NCBI RefSeq assembly: GCF_904424705.1 | Contig: NZ_CAJGBF010000016.1 | Location: 1 to 64,000 of the forward strand | Direction of reading: 5' to 3' | DNA: 64,000 bases | From: Rossellomorea arthrocnemi | Lineage (GTDB): Bacteria > Bacillota > Bacilli > Bacillales > Bacillaceae_B | Position numbers and translations under genes: made by a program | The notes under the pieces: model-generated | Seen by the model: the letters and a program-made list of their open reading frames with translations, nothing else | Told to the model about the DNA's origin: nothing | Database searches by the model: none | Shown here: piece after piece, positions 11,258-18,839 of the stretch | Layout: each line of letters begins with the position of its first letter | Position numbering within the stretch: the stretch's first letter is position 1

Positions 11258-12058
11258 ATTAACAATCTGAACATGTTATTCCGTGAAAGGATTCATTATT
11301 CAAAGGCTAATCCCATTGCCTTTCAAGATTTGGAGACCATTTTAGAAGCAATGTCCAAACATATTCCATTTGAAAATATATGTATTATTGAGAAAAGGTC
11401 ACAAGCTATTACGAAGGGGAATTTAGTGGATAAGATGCTTGTTAAAAATGAGGGTGGGCTTTGCTATGAACTTAATGGACTTCTCTATTTATTTTTAATA
11501 GAAAATGGATGTGAAGCCGCTCTTGTCAGGGGATCGGTCTATGATGGTGCTTCTGGGATGTACCAGTCTATGGGAAAGACCCATGTGGCGATATTAGTCC
11601 GTTTTGAGAATCAAGCCTACATCATCGATGGCGGCTTTGGGGGGAACATTCCATTGAAGCCGGTCCCGTTATCGGGGGAGGTCATATCATCGAAAAATGG
11701 AGAGTTCAGAATGAGGGAAGTTAAAACTCCCCATGGTGAATATATTTTAGAAATGAAATTGAAGCATAAGCATTCCGAGTGGAAAATCGGATACGCGTTT
11801 GACCCAGAGGAAACCATTAAGGACGTAAGCATGTTGGACGAAGTCCGGGTCATCATTGAAGAGCACGACGATTCCCCATTCAACAAACACCCTTTACTGA
11901 CAAAGCGGACGGACAACGGAGGTGTCACATTAACAGACACAGCCATTACCCAGTGGAAAGGTGGAAGGGTAACGAAAAGGGAAATAGATGCAGAAGGGTA
12001 TAAGGACTTCCTGGATACCTGGTTCTGTACCCGGCAACATCAAAAAGACCCGGAATAA
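11258..12058 (+). CDS. arylamine N-acetyltransferase, probable ATT start
   Basis: The product transfers an acetyl group from acetyl-CoA to arylamines or hydrazines in the cytoplasm. The triad is visible: Cys in GGLCYELN, His in KTHVAILV and Asp in IIDGGFGG. The reading frame is open back into shc, but no ATG, GTG or TTG is well placed. A site GAAAGGAT (11241-11248) lies at good spacing from ATT at 11258. Starting there gives 266 residues and places the catalytic cysteine at position 69, the classic NAT number. It also aligns the N-terminus with B. anthracis-type NATs as I remember them. The alternative is ATG at 11273, 27 bases from the site. It may be cotranscribed with shc. Confidence 0.85.
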   Translation: MNNLNMLFRERIHYSKANPIAFQDLETILEAMSKHIPFENICIIEKRSQAITKGNLVDKMLVKNEGGLCYELNGLLYLFLIENGCEAALVRGSVYDGASGMYQSMGKTHVAILVRFENQAYIIDGGFGGNIPLKPVPLSGEVISSKNGEFRMREVKTPHGEYILEMKLKHKHSEWKIGYAFDPEETIKDVSMLDEVRVIIEEHDDSPFNKHPLLTKRTDNGGVTLTDTAITQWKGGRVTKREIDAEGYKDFLDTWFCTRQHQKDPE

Positions 12059-12072
12059 TCCGGGTCTCCTTA
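12043..12072 (+). terminator. terminator overlapping the NAT stop
   Basis: AGACCCGGA and TCCGGGTCT form a stem that contains the NAT stop codon in its loop region. The T-tract is weak (CCTTATCT). It lies between convergent genes and may serve both. Confidence 0.65.
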
Positions 12073-12073
12073 T

Positions 12074-12259
12074 CTACTTGCCAATAATTGCCATGATCCC
12101 TTTGTAGATTAAGAAAAGTGAGAATATGAGTATAGCTAGAATGCCAATGATGTCTGTTACGGGGGATACACTTTCTAAGAACGTACCTGCTAAAGGAACT
12201 TTCAATAATGCGAAACCAGAAAGAATCCCTGCTACTAACAAAAGAATAAAACGATCCAT
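12074..12259 (-). CDS. small two-span membrane protein
   Basis: A 61-residue hydrophobic protein with two likely membrane helices (residues 4-22 and about 36-58) joined by a short polar stretch around AGTFLESVSPVTD. A strong site, GAGGAGGCATAACAAA, precedes the ATG on the minus strand, so it is very probably expressed. I do not recognise a family or function. It is convergent with the NAT gene and lies downstream of the RRNPP-like regulator, separated from it by a terminator. Confidence 0.75.
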   Translation of the reverse strand: MDRFILLLVAGILSGFALLKVPLAGTFLESVSPVTDIIGILAILIFSLFLIYKGIMAIIGK

Positions 12260-12337
12260 TTTGTTATGCCTCCTCTCGGGCTATTATATGTAGGAGGGAA
12301 CGGGAAGTTGAACCCAATATTTTTTAGTGGTAATGAA

Positions 12338-12376
12338 AGGAAAAGGAATGAGCCGAGGCCCATTCCCTTTTTTCTG
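12338..12376 (-). terminator. rho-independent terminator of the HTH/TPR regulator
   Basis: On the minus strand GGAATGGGCCTCGGCTCATTCC forms a stem-loop followed by TTTTCCTTTC. It lies about 35 bases after the stop of the regulator gene. Confidence 0.85.
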
Positions 12377-12411
12377 AGGGTTCCGACATAGGATTTGACT
12401 AACCTAACGAG

Positions 12412-13662
12412 TTATTCTAATTCATAATAACTGATTTCGTTGGACATCTTTTCCGATGCCAGTTGGAACCCTTTTTCCGTTTGTCCGGTTTTGACGTAAT
12501 ATAGAAATAGTTTTCTTTCATAATGCTGGTACATTAATTGACTCCCCGTGCATTTGAAATGGGGTAGGGCAGTTTTTTCAATATATGTATAAAGTTCTTC
12601 TTCATCTTCTTTCAGGGAGAGCAGATAGATCTCAAAGAATACGAGACTTGGATCCTGATGCTCCTTTGCCCTCGTCAGCCCCTTTACCGATAGATGGTGG
12701 AGTTCTTCCTTAGATAGCAGGTATCCTTTCATACAGGAAAGGATATATCCGCTGAGTGTGACTAAATAATAGGAAGCAGGCGTTTTCTCTGTAATAAGCG
12801 CCAATGCTTTTTCATACGATTCTTTTGATTCCGGATATCGTTTTCTACGGAAGTATTCGAATCCCAGATTGTTATGGATTTTATGTGCCCTTTCCTTCGA
12901 GTTAACAGATTCACAGAGTCTGAGAAGTTTATCATATTGTTGTTTGTTTTGTTCCATATCGAACGGTTCTTTGGCATTCAATTGAATTAATATCAAGGTC
13001 TCTGAATCGATGACCCTGAGAATATTTAATGTTTTTTGGAAAAATTGCAGGGCTCTTTGTCCATAATAATAAGCGAAAGTGTTTGAGTGAATGGAATGAT
13101 ACGCTAATGCTAAATGGAAATAATATTCAGAGTTCGGGTATTCATCATCAATCTGATTCAATGCTTGAATGCAGGAGTTGAATTTCCTGGTTGAAAAAAA
13201 GTAGATTCCCTTCACATGCAACAATAAGTTTTGTTCGAAAGGGGAAGAAACGTCATTTTTTTTCTCCAACATGTCCAGGATGTCCTTTGCTTTTTCGGGT
13301 TGATCCAGGAATAAATAATATCGAGCTAATAATAACTGGTACTGCACAAAGAAATCGGATAAAAATCGTAAAGGTTCTTTTTCAATTTCTGATTTTAGTT
13401 GATGGATCTCACAGCTCCGGATCATAATGACCGCATCGTTCCAGTCTGCCAGTTTAAGCTGCAGGGATTGATAACGTGCACGTTCTGCCTCCATGTTGAT
13501 TCTGAGCCTCTTAGCAAGTAAATCAGTAATTTCTCTGGAATACTCTGTGATTCCTCTTTCGATTTTACTTAGATGGGTGGTAGAACAGATACCCTGTGCA
13601 AGCTGCTCTTGAGTCAATCCCGAATCTTCACGATGAAATTTAATTAATTTACCATCAATCAT
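12412..13662 (-). CDS. RRNPP-like HTH regulator with TPR repeats
   Basis: This 416-residue cytoplasmic regulator has an N-terminal Xre-type helix-turn-helix (residues 5-60, LIKFHREDSGLTQEQLAQG...THLSKIERG). A long alpha-helical region with tetratricopeptide-like repeats follows, for example KIHNNLGFEYFRRKRYPESK near residue 275. This plan is that of NprR/PlcR/Rap-type sensors, which bind a secreted peptide. I chose ATG 13662, next to GGGGTG, because the HTH fold begins there; the frame stays open for 33 more codons upstream without a good site. No small exported peptide gene is evident before the terminator downstream. An inverted repeat overlaps its promoter. Confidence 0.85.
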   Translation of the reverse strand: MIDGKLIKFHREDSGLTQEQLAQGICSTTHLSKIERGITEYSREITDLLAKRLRINMEAERARYQSLQLKLADWNDAVIMIRSCEIHQLKSEIEKEPLRFLSDFFVQYQLLLARYYLFLDQPEKAKDILDMLEKKNDVSSPFEQNLLLHVKGIYFFSTRKFNSCIQALNQIDDEYPNSEYYFHLALAYHSIHSNTFAYYYGQRALQFFQKTLNILRVIDSETLILIQLNAKEPFDMEQNKQQYDKLLRLCESVNSKERAHKIHNNLGFEYFRRKRYPESKESYEKALALITEKTPASYYLVTLSGYILSCMKGYLLSKEELHHLSVKGLTRAKEHQDPSLVFFEIYLLSLKEDEEELYTYIEKTALPHFKCTGSQLMYQHYERKLFLYYVKTGQTEKGFQLASEKMSNEISYYELE

Positions 13663-13693
13663 AGTACACCCCATCTGAAACGATTTATTATCC

Positions 13694-13735
13694 ATTATAG
13701 GAAAAAAATTCTCAATGTTCCAGAGGGCCGGAACA
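13694..13735 (-). promoter_or_regulatory. regulator promoter with TGTTCC-N8-GGAACA palindrome
   Basis: Read on the minus strand, a TATAAT box occupies 13694-13699. The position of the -35 box is covered by an inverted repeat with TGTTCC (13716-13721) and GGAACA (13730-13735) separated by eight bases. This placement suggests autoregulation by the HTH/TPR protein, though no binding data exist here. Confidence 0.5.
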
Positions 13736-13776
13736 AGACAGAGGTCTGAAGGCAGAAACATCCAGAAGGTATATAT

Positions 13777-14439
13777 CTAGATGACATTCGTCCTGTCATT
13801 CTGAAGTTCATCCTGCACTTCCTTAACCAAATGAGGGGAATCCTTGATGATTTTGCCAATATAGAAGAATCCTGCAACGGTGATACCGCTCATGATCCAG
13901 CTGAACGCCTGTCGCAGAATGATTCCTTTATCAAAGGCTTCTACACCGTATTCCATGATGAGCCAAGCTTTTACGATAGCGAGGACTCCACTTCTCATGG
14001 CGAAGCATAGAGTGATTAATTGAAAAATTTGAAATACAGGCTTTTTATTATAGAGTCGTTTAGTGAAGTTACGGTCAAACCCCTGAAGCTCAGCGAAATC
14101 AAGGCCAAAGTAAAGGGGGAGGGGTTTCCCCATGATCATGGTCAGTAAGAAAAATAAACTTAGTACAGCGGCGTAATAAACGTTATTCCATAGAAGCTGC
14201 AGCGATGAACCGGCCAGTACGTCAATCAGAGTCCCGACGATCAAGGTGCCTAAAATAAACAGTCCGAATGTGTTTACTTTCTTCATCTCAATAAAGCGGT
14301 AGACTGTATAAATAATACCCGGCACAGATGATAGGAGCATGGCATAATAATCGCCGGTGTAATCCCGTATGATATTCCATACAAAAAGAGGCAGGGCAGC
14401 ATATATTAACAGGTCTAACAGTACAACGTTTTTCTTCAT
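13777..14439 (-). CDS. VC0807-like membrane protein
   Basis: A 220-residue integral membrane protein with about six hydrophobic segments and a cytoplasmic C-terminus (IIKDSPHLVKEVQDELQND). It resembles the VC0807 family of intracellular-septation-like membrane proteins (for example MGKPLPLYFGLDFAELQGFDRNFTKRLY). Function is unknown. The ATG follows GAAAGGCTGTGGAAA on the minus strand. It lies just upstream of the HTH/TPR regulator on the same strand, but the regulator seems to have its own promoter. Confidence 0.75.
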   Translation of the reverse strand: MKKNVVLLDLLIYAALPLFVWNIIRDYTGDYYAMLLSSVPGIIYTVYRFIEMKKVNTFGLFILGTLIVGTLIDVLAGSSLQLLWNNVYYAAVLSLFFLLTMIMGKPLPLYFGLDFAELQGFDRNFTKRLYNKKPVFQIFQLITLCFAMRSGVLAIVKAWLIMEYGVEAFDKGIILRQAFSWIMSGITVAGFFYIGKIIKDSPHLVKEVQDELQNDRTNVI

Positions 14440-14552
14440 TTTCCACAGCCTTTCTTTTTACATAATACTATGGATACGTTTGGGAGAGGATGAAGTTTCA
14501 GTCTCACTAATCATGATAGACAAAGCACCGGAACATGTCCTTTAAGCTCATA

Positions 14553-15134
14553 CTATTCTGGTTGTTTCTGCATCGGAATGAAATCCATCGTAATATTATC
14601 ACCGAATAATTCATCCTCCTTGAAGATATTCACATGCATGAGCAGCCCCGACATGGTCTCTCCGGCGAATGTAAGCGCTGTAAACCCATCACTGTCTTCA
14701 ATATTCTCCTCGAAAACAATATCTTCCGGTTGTCTGCTTGGAATGAATAGAAGGTCCAGTCGGTACCTCTTCCCGGGATCTGGCCGTTTCAAGACCGTTA
14801 ATTCAATGGAACCATCATCATTCACCTTTGTGGTGGCGGATGCCAGTACAGTTTCTTCAGGTTCAACCAGATAAGGTTCGATTTCCTCCCTGGGTGCATC
14901 CTCACTATAAGGCTTCAGATTCACATCAAGACGTGCTCCAGCCGGGAGAGTTGAATTTCCCCGTATGATAATTTTTTGGGATTTTAAATTGACCCTTGCA
15001 TCGATCTTTACCATTTGAGGCTTTACCGGCTTCTCTTTAGAAGCTTCCCGGGTCAAAATCACACGACAACCGGACAGTAAGCTAAGTACAGTTATGATGC
15101 ATACACATATAATAAGGAATTTTGTTTTTCTCAT
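14553..15134 (-). CDS. putative lipoprotein
   Basis: A 193-residue secreted lipoprotein. The signal peptide has positive residues (MRKTK), a hydrophobic core and a lipobox LLSGC with Cys23 as the lipidated residue. The mature part is a beta-rich domain of about 170 residues with no family I recognise (IIIRGNSTLPAGARLDVNL suggests an Ig-like or bulk-type fold). A GGAGGGAG site precedes the ATG on the minus strand. It is divergent from the permease pair and shares an intergenic inverted repeat with it. Confidence 0.82.
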   Translation of the reverse strand: MRKTKFLIICVCIITVLSLLSGCRVILTREASKEKPVKPQMVKIDARVNLKSQKIIIRGNSTLPAGARLDVNLKPYSEDAPREEIEPYLVEPEETVLASATTKVNDDGSIELTVLKRPDPGKRYRLDLLFIPSRQPEDIVFEENIEDSDGFTALTFAGETMSGLLMHVNIFKEDELFGDNITMDFIPMQKQPE

Positions 15135-15165
15135 GGACTCCCTCCTGCATCTGTTTTCAGAATTG

Positions 15166-15195
15166 TGTTTACAATTATATTACATTATTGTAACA
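15166..15195. promoter_or_regulatory. intergenic inverted repeat between divergent genes
   Basis: TGTTTACAAT (15166-15175) and ATTGTAACA (15187-15195) are inverted around an 11-base AT-rich centre, one extra T aside. The site lies between the lipoprotein gene (minus) and the permease genes (plus), where a shared operator would be expected. The regulator is unknown. Confidence 0.45.
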
Positions 15196-15243
15196 TGAAC
15201 ATAGAAAAAATGTATCAATTTGGAAATAGTTTGGAGGGATTGT

Positions 15244-16128
15244 ATGAGAAGGGTGCTTGAGACTCCCTTTCATTTTCTGGTTGTCGTGTTAGGGTTGTAT
15301 TTACTTAGCGGGATCGGCTCGCTGCTTGCATACGATACAGAGCTCTTGATTAATCTGGCAGCATATGGGGATCGATTACAACAGACTTGGATTGAAATCT
15401 TGCATCCATCGTCGATTTATATTTATTGGGGAGAGGGGAATAAACAATACAGCATCACCGAAGTCTTTTCCAATACCTATTCGTATTCTTTTCTGATTCT
15501 TATCAGTTCTTTCTTCTTAGCGATTTGCCTGGCTGTACTCTTTAGTTATTCCCTCATGTTATTACCCCGGAAAGCGTACCGTTTCTCTATTAAGATCGTC
15601 AATGTCCTGGATGCCTTACCGGATGTATTCATTGTCGTTTTATTTCAGCTTTTCATCATCTGGTTATTTAAGAGGACGAACTTGTTGGTATTCGATATTT
15701 ATGCCCTTGGCGAGGAACGGATTTACTTTTTGCCGATTCTGTGTTTGTCGGTGTTGCCTGTAGTGTTTCTATTAAAACAGTTCCTGTTTCAGCTCAAAGA
15801 AGAAGAAGGCAAGCCATATGTCGAGTTTTCTTATTCGAAGGGATTCAGGAAGTCTTATACGGTCTGGCATCACCTGTTTAGAAACGTCTGGGTCCACTTC
15901 TTCTTTCATTTGAAGCCGATCTTTTTGCTCATGCTGTCCAATCTATTAATCATTGAACTTCTTTTTAACATCAATGGGTTTATGCAAACGTTGCTGCGTA
16001 CGGCTACCAGTTCACCTGCAGCATTCTTTCTGGGGATGCTTCTTATCTTTGTTCCTTTCTTTATCGTATTTACAATAGGTTCTCACATCCTGGAAAAATG
16101 GTTAAAAGGAGGGGAAAAAGATGAATAG
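15244..16128 (+). CDS. OppB/DppB-type ABC permease subunit
   Basis: A 294-residue multi-span protein resembling the first permease of dipeptide/oligopeptide ABC transporters. It has an N-terminal helix, a large extracytoplasmic loop (about 40-90), then five or so helices with an EAA-like loop around FRKSYTVWHHLFRNVWVHF. The frame is open from TTG 15220, but GGAGGGATTGT places the start at ATG 15244. It overlaps the next permease gene by eight bases, so the two are translationally coupled. No ATP-binding or substrate-binding gene is next to the pair, so the complete transporter cannot be defined from this window. Confidence 0.82.
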   Translation: MRRVLETPFHFLVVVLGLYLLSGIGSLLAYDTELLINLAAYGDRLQQTWIEILHPSSIYIYWGEGNKQYSITEVFSNTYSYSFLILISSFFLAICLAVLFSYSLMLLPRKAYRFSIKIVNVLDALPDVFIVVLFQLFIIWLFKRTNLLVFDIYALGEERIYFLPILCLSVLPVVFLLKQFLFQLKEEEGKPYVEFSYSKGFRKSYTVWHHLFRNVWVHFFFHLKPIFLLMLSNLLIIELLFNINGFMQTLLRTATSSPAAFFLGMLLIFVPFFIVFTIGSHILEKWLKGGEKDE

Positions 16129-17125
16129 CTGGATGTCCAAACGATTGGCACTCCCGATCCTGATACTAATCGCCTTCATTGCCGTCAGCTTTCTAGTTCC
16201 CGTGATGAATCCTGCCTATGATGAGGTGGTGGATTATCTCTCTGACGAAAATGGAAGAGTGATAGCGGCTCCTCCGTTCACCCCCGGTGAAATGCCTCCT
16301 CTCGGGAGTGATAAACTGGGGAGGAACTTTCTGCTGCTGTTATTAGTCGGAGCGAAATATACCATTTTTGCAGCACTGGCCATCGCGTTATTACGAATGG
16401 TGGCAGGATTTTTCTTTGCTGTCATGTATACATTCCTCCCCGCATATGTGGGAAGATTCATTAAAGGGCTGGGAGAGTCATTTCAATACATCCCCCTCGT
16501 CATTATCGTGTTTGCGTTACTCGTTCCCCTCGAAGGAGCCTTTCATTCAGAAGTGCTTCCTTCAAACCGATATTTCTTCATTCAAGTGATTGCGATTGCT
16601 GCCGTGACGATCCCATCTCTGGGAATCTATTTAGGAGAAGAGATGAAGCTCTTTATGCAAAGTGAATTCATCCAGGTGTCACGGACGATGGGGGCAGGGA
16701 GATTCCATCTGTTCAAACAGCATCTTCTCCCCCAGTTCAGAAGGCACTCAATCGTGTTATTTTCAGAGCAGGTTTCCCAGACGCTGGCCCTGCTCATTCA
16801 ACTCGGTATTCTGCATATGTGTCTTGGAGGGCTGAAAATCGCCAACTTCGGTATCATGGAAAGCATTCCGGTTTATTTCTCTGAAACGAACGAATGGGCA
16901 GCGACGATCGCTATCAATATTCAACAGATCTTCCTGCGTCCGATGCTAGTGGTGGTTCCACTGACCTTATTCGCCATCTTGATCATGTGTGTAAACTCGA
17001 TCAGTGCCATCCTGAGGAGATCACTGATCGAAGGGGAAGGGAGCAGGGTGAAGGAAAAGGTGAAAGAAGAAAGTCTTGAAAAGTCGGTCTCCGTATCAAA
17101 AGATCTTTTTACCTTGAAACAGTAG
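16121..17125 (+). CDS. OppC/DppC-type ABC permease subunit
   Basis: A 334-residue permease with the DppC-type signature LGSDKLGRNFLLLLLVGAKYT after a first helix and an extracytoplasmic loop, followed by five helices. An EAA-like loop is seen at FIQVSRTMGAGRFHLFKQHLLPQF. The C-terminus ends in a charged tail (EGSRVKEKVKEESLEKS) that is unusual for the family. AGGAGGGGAAAAAG precedes the ATG within the upstream gene. It would pair with the preceding permease; the missing ATPase and binding protein must be encoded elsewhere or the function is different. Confidence 0.85.
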   Translation: MNSWMSKRLALPILILIAFIAVSFLVPVMNPAYDEVVDYLSDENGRVIAAPPFTPGEMPPLGSDKLGRNFLLLLLVGAKYTIFAALAIALLRMVAGFFFAVMYTFLPAYVGRFIKGLGESFQYIPLVIIVFALLVPLEGAFHSEVLPSNRYFFIQVIAIAAVTIPSLGIYLGEEMKLFMQSEFIQVSRTMGAGRFHLFKQHLLPQFRRHSIVLFSEQVSQTLALLIQLGILHMCLGGLKIANFGIMESIPVYFSETNEWAATIAINIQQIFLRPMLVVVPLTLFAILIMCVNSISAILRRSLIEGEGSRVKEKVKEESLEKSVSVSKDLFTLKQ

Positions 17126-17136
17126 GAGGAGAGTGG

Positions 17137-17391
17137 ATGAAGGATAAACAAGGGGGAAAGGTTTTTCTAATTATAACCATATTTTTATTTATCTTGATGG
17201 GGGGAATCACCGTTTACAGTGGATTTCAACCATACGAATCTATTTCCATCTGGTTTTCGCTTATATTCCTCGCCACCAACGTGATATATGTATTCATAAA
17301 CATTAAAGAGGGCCGTCGCTATTATACATTTGGCTTTAGTTTGATTTCCGTCTCGACCCTGATATACATCATCATTCCGAATTTACTATAG
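17137..17391 (+). CDS. small three-span membrane protein
   Basis: An 84-residue hydrophobic protein with three likely helices (about residues 9-28, 33-52 and 62-82) separated by short charged turns (KEGRRYY). A strong site AGGAGGAGAGTGG lies upstream, 11 bases after the second permease, so it belongs to the same transcript. I recognise no family. It may be an accessory of the permease pair; this is only inferred from position. Confidence 0.75.
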   Translation: MKDKQGGKVFLIITIFLFILMGGITVYSGFQPYESISIWFSLIFLATNVIYVFINIKEGRRYYTFGFSLISVSTLIYIIIPNLL

Positions 17392-17392
17392 A

Positions 17393-17812
17393 AGACTGAG
17401 ACAAAAGTGTTTTAGTCAAAGAAAAATCCGAACGATCATTCGAAATTCTCTTGTGAAATTCGAAATCGTTCGGATTTTTATTATTTTTAATAAAGTATAC
17501 TAAGTGAATATAGCTGGTTCCAGCTGTTGATTGGAGTGCAAGACGAAGACTCCTCTGGGAAAGTCAAAAAGCGAAAGGGCTTTGACCAGGGGCGACAAGC
17601 ATAAGACGAGTCTACCGGAAAGGCGTTTTTGCCTTTTGGGTAGGCTTGACTTATGAACTCGAGCCCCTAAGGCAAGTAGCTGGATATCTTGAGGACAGGA
17701 AGAGGCTCGCCTTCAGCCCGAGGAAAGCGAAGTCTTGCACGGAATCGGGCAGCGGTGTAACAAATGATTCTAAAGACTATTTTGTATGAATGGTTCGTCT
17801 TTAGATTGGATC
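17393..17812 (+). repeat. Bacillus dispersed intergenic repeat, long copy
   Basis: This 448-base gap has no gene. It opens with GACTGAGACAAAAGTG, then a large hairpin (17422-17480) with arms AAAAATCCGAACGAT and ATCGTTCGGATTTTT, which also serves as terminator for the gene before it. A GC-rich body follows with many internal inverted segments (for example AGTCAAAAAGCGAAAGGGCT), ending in GGAATCGGGCAGCGGTGTAA and TCGTCTTTAGA. A second, shorter and diverged copy lies near 46.46-46.72 kb in the opposite orientation, sharing the two ends. I recall similar elements scattered in Bacillaceae genomes. Confidence 0.75.
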
Positions 17813-17839
17813 GATTTAGTTACGCCCCATCCTCTTTCT

Positions 17840-18313
17840 TTATAAAATCAGTGCGCGGTTCTTTCTGTGCTCTTTGCGCAGTGGTGCTGTTTTGAACAGT
17901 CTCTTTTCTTCTGGCGAATGTGGGATGACCTTTGGAACCGGTTTGGGCTTCCCTTCTTCATCTACGGCGACCATCGTCAGAAATGATTCCGTCGTTAACG
18001 TTTTAACACTCGTCAGCAGATTGGTTGAGTATACTTTCACATATACCTCCATAGACGTTCTGCCCGTCGAAGTGACATATGCTTCAAGGCTTAATGCATC
18101 TCCGACCGTTGCTGATGATAAAAAATCGACAGAGTCGATCGAAGCTGTTACAACGACGGAATTTGAATGCTTCATGGCTGATAGTGCCGCGATTTCATCA
18201 ATATAGGAGAGGACTTTCCCTCCAAAGATGGTTTGCATGTGATTGGTATCCGGCGGGAGCACCAATCTAGTTTGTACAGTTCGTGAACGTTCTACTGAAT
18301 AGGCTTGTTCCAT
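17840..18313 (-). CDS. acyl-CoA thioesterase (YkhA-like hotdog)
   Basis: A 157-residue hotdog-fold thioesterase that cleaves acyl-CoA to free acid and CoA. The family signature is clear: the N-terminal DTNHMQTIFGGKVLSYIDEIAAL holds the Asn/His and the active-site Asp region, followed by VDFLSSATVGDALSLEA. The frame starts at 18322, but CAGGGAG lies properly spaced from the ATG at 18313. A terminator and a cobalamin riboswitch lie directly upstream on the same strand, so transcription may depend on that leader. No other gene follows on the minus strand. Confidence 0.9.
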   Translation of the reverse strand: MEQAYSVERSRTVQTRLVLPPDTNHMQTIFGGKVLSYIDEIAALSAMKHSNSVVVTASIDSVDFLSSATVGDALSLEAYVTSTGRTSMEVYVKVYSTNLLTSVKTLTTESFLTMVAVDEEGKPKPVPKVIPHSPEEKRLFKTAPLRKEHRKNRALIL

Positions 18314-18351
18314 TTTTCTCATCTCCCTGATATTTTAATAAGAAACAAAAA

Positions 18352-18377
18352 GCATCTTCCTTTTCTAAAGAAGATGC
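18352..18377 (-). terminator. terminator between riboswitch and thioesterase
   Basis: On the minus strand GCATCTTC and GAAGATGC pair around a ten-base loop and are followed by TTTTTGTTTCTT. It ends only 38 bases before the thioesterase start. Confidence 0.88.
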
Positions 18378-18379
18378 AG

Positions 18380-18475
18380 CTATTCCAACAGAGCGTCCAG
18401 AATCCTGTGATTCTCCATGTGACGTTCCACTTGTGAAAACACCCTCCTATCTCCCGTAGGAACTCTCGTGTTCTT
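18380..18475 (-). pseudogene. possible C-terminal gene remnant after the riboswitch
   Basis: Between the riboswitch and the terminator one minus-strand frame is open for about 31 codons. It ends ...ERHMENHRILDALLE-stop, two bases before the terminator stem, just as a real gene end would. An AGGAGG sits inside it, but no start is well spaced. It could be the tail of a deleted riboswitch-controlled gene, or simply structured leader RNA; AGAATC-ACAG-GATTCT within it can form a hairpin. I do not recognise the peptide. Confidence 0.3.
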
Positions 18476-18628
18476 CTCAGTTTGGCAGGTCTCCTGGCTC
18501 AGCATCATTGACTACATATTCCTTCCCATTTCAATGTGAAACAGTGGATGCATATGAAATCTCAACCTTACAGTGGCGGGACCGCGTTGGATTTTCACCA
18601 ACTTCCCTTTTAAGAAAATGACTTTCAA
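18476..18628 (-). ncRNA. cobalamin (B12) riboswitch
   Basis: Read on the minus strand, the conserved elements of the cobalamin aptamer occur in order: AAAGGGAAGTTGGTGAAAA, TCCAAC, then GCGGTCCCGCCACTGTAA, and finally GAGCCAGGAGACCTGCC (18484-18500). Spacing matches the family. B12 riboswitches normally precede transport, B12 synthesis, metE or nrd genes and switch them off when cobalamin is plentiful. Here the next complete gene is a thioesterase, with a terminator between. Bases 18629-18839 hold no gene. They contain a small stem near 18613-18640 and the AraC leader palindrome. Confidence 0.93.
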
Positions 18629-18766
18629 TCATTTTCACCAATGAGCAATGATTAAATTGTGAACGCTTATATTTTATCATAGACCTTCATTGAATGAGCG
18701 CTCTCTATGGTAAAATGAAGAATAAATGCATGGAGATGGGAACTCCTTCCATTCTATCTGACGTGG

Positions 18767-18785
18767 TTGTGGATCATATCCACAA
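18767..18785. promoter_or_regulatory. 19-bp palindrome in the AraC-family gene leader
   Basis: TTGTGGAT and ATCCACAA are perfect inverted arms around CAT, 55 bases upstream of the AraC-family start. It may be an operator or an RNA hairpin in the leader. Confidence 0.5.
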
Positions 18786-18839
18786 TCTTGAACGGGGGAA
18801 TGAAACAGGGATTCTAATAGATTTAAGCGAGGAAATGAC

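Noticed and set aside
12330..12400. Short frame after the RRNPP-like regulator that might encode a signal peptide
   Set aside because: It has no ribosome site, no export signal and runs through the terminator stem.
17393..17812. Possible CRISPR or tandem repeat array in the GC-rich gap
   Set aside because: There are no regularly spaced identical repeats; the stretch is one copy of a dispersed element with internal inverted segments.
18655..18672. cre-like sequence TGTGAACGCTTATA
   Set aside because: It misses consensus at two positions and does not sit at a clear promoter.
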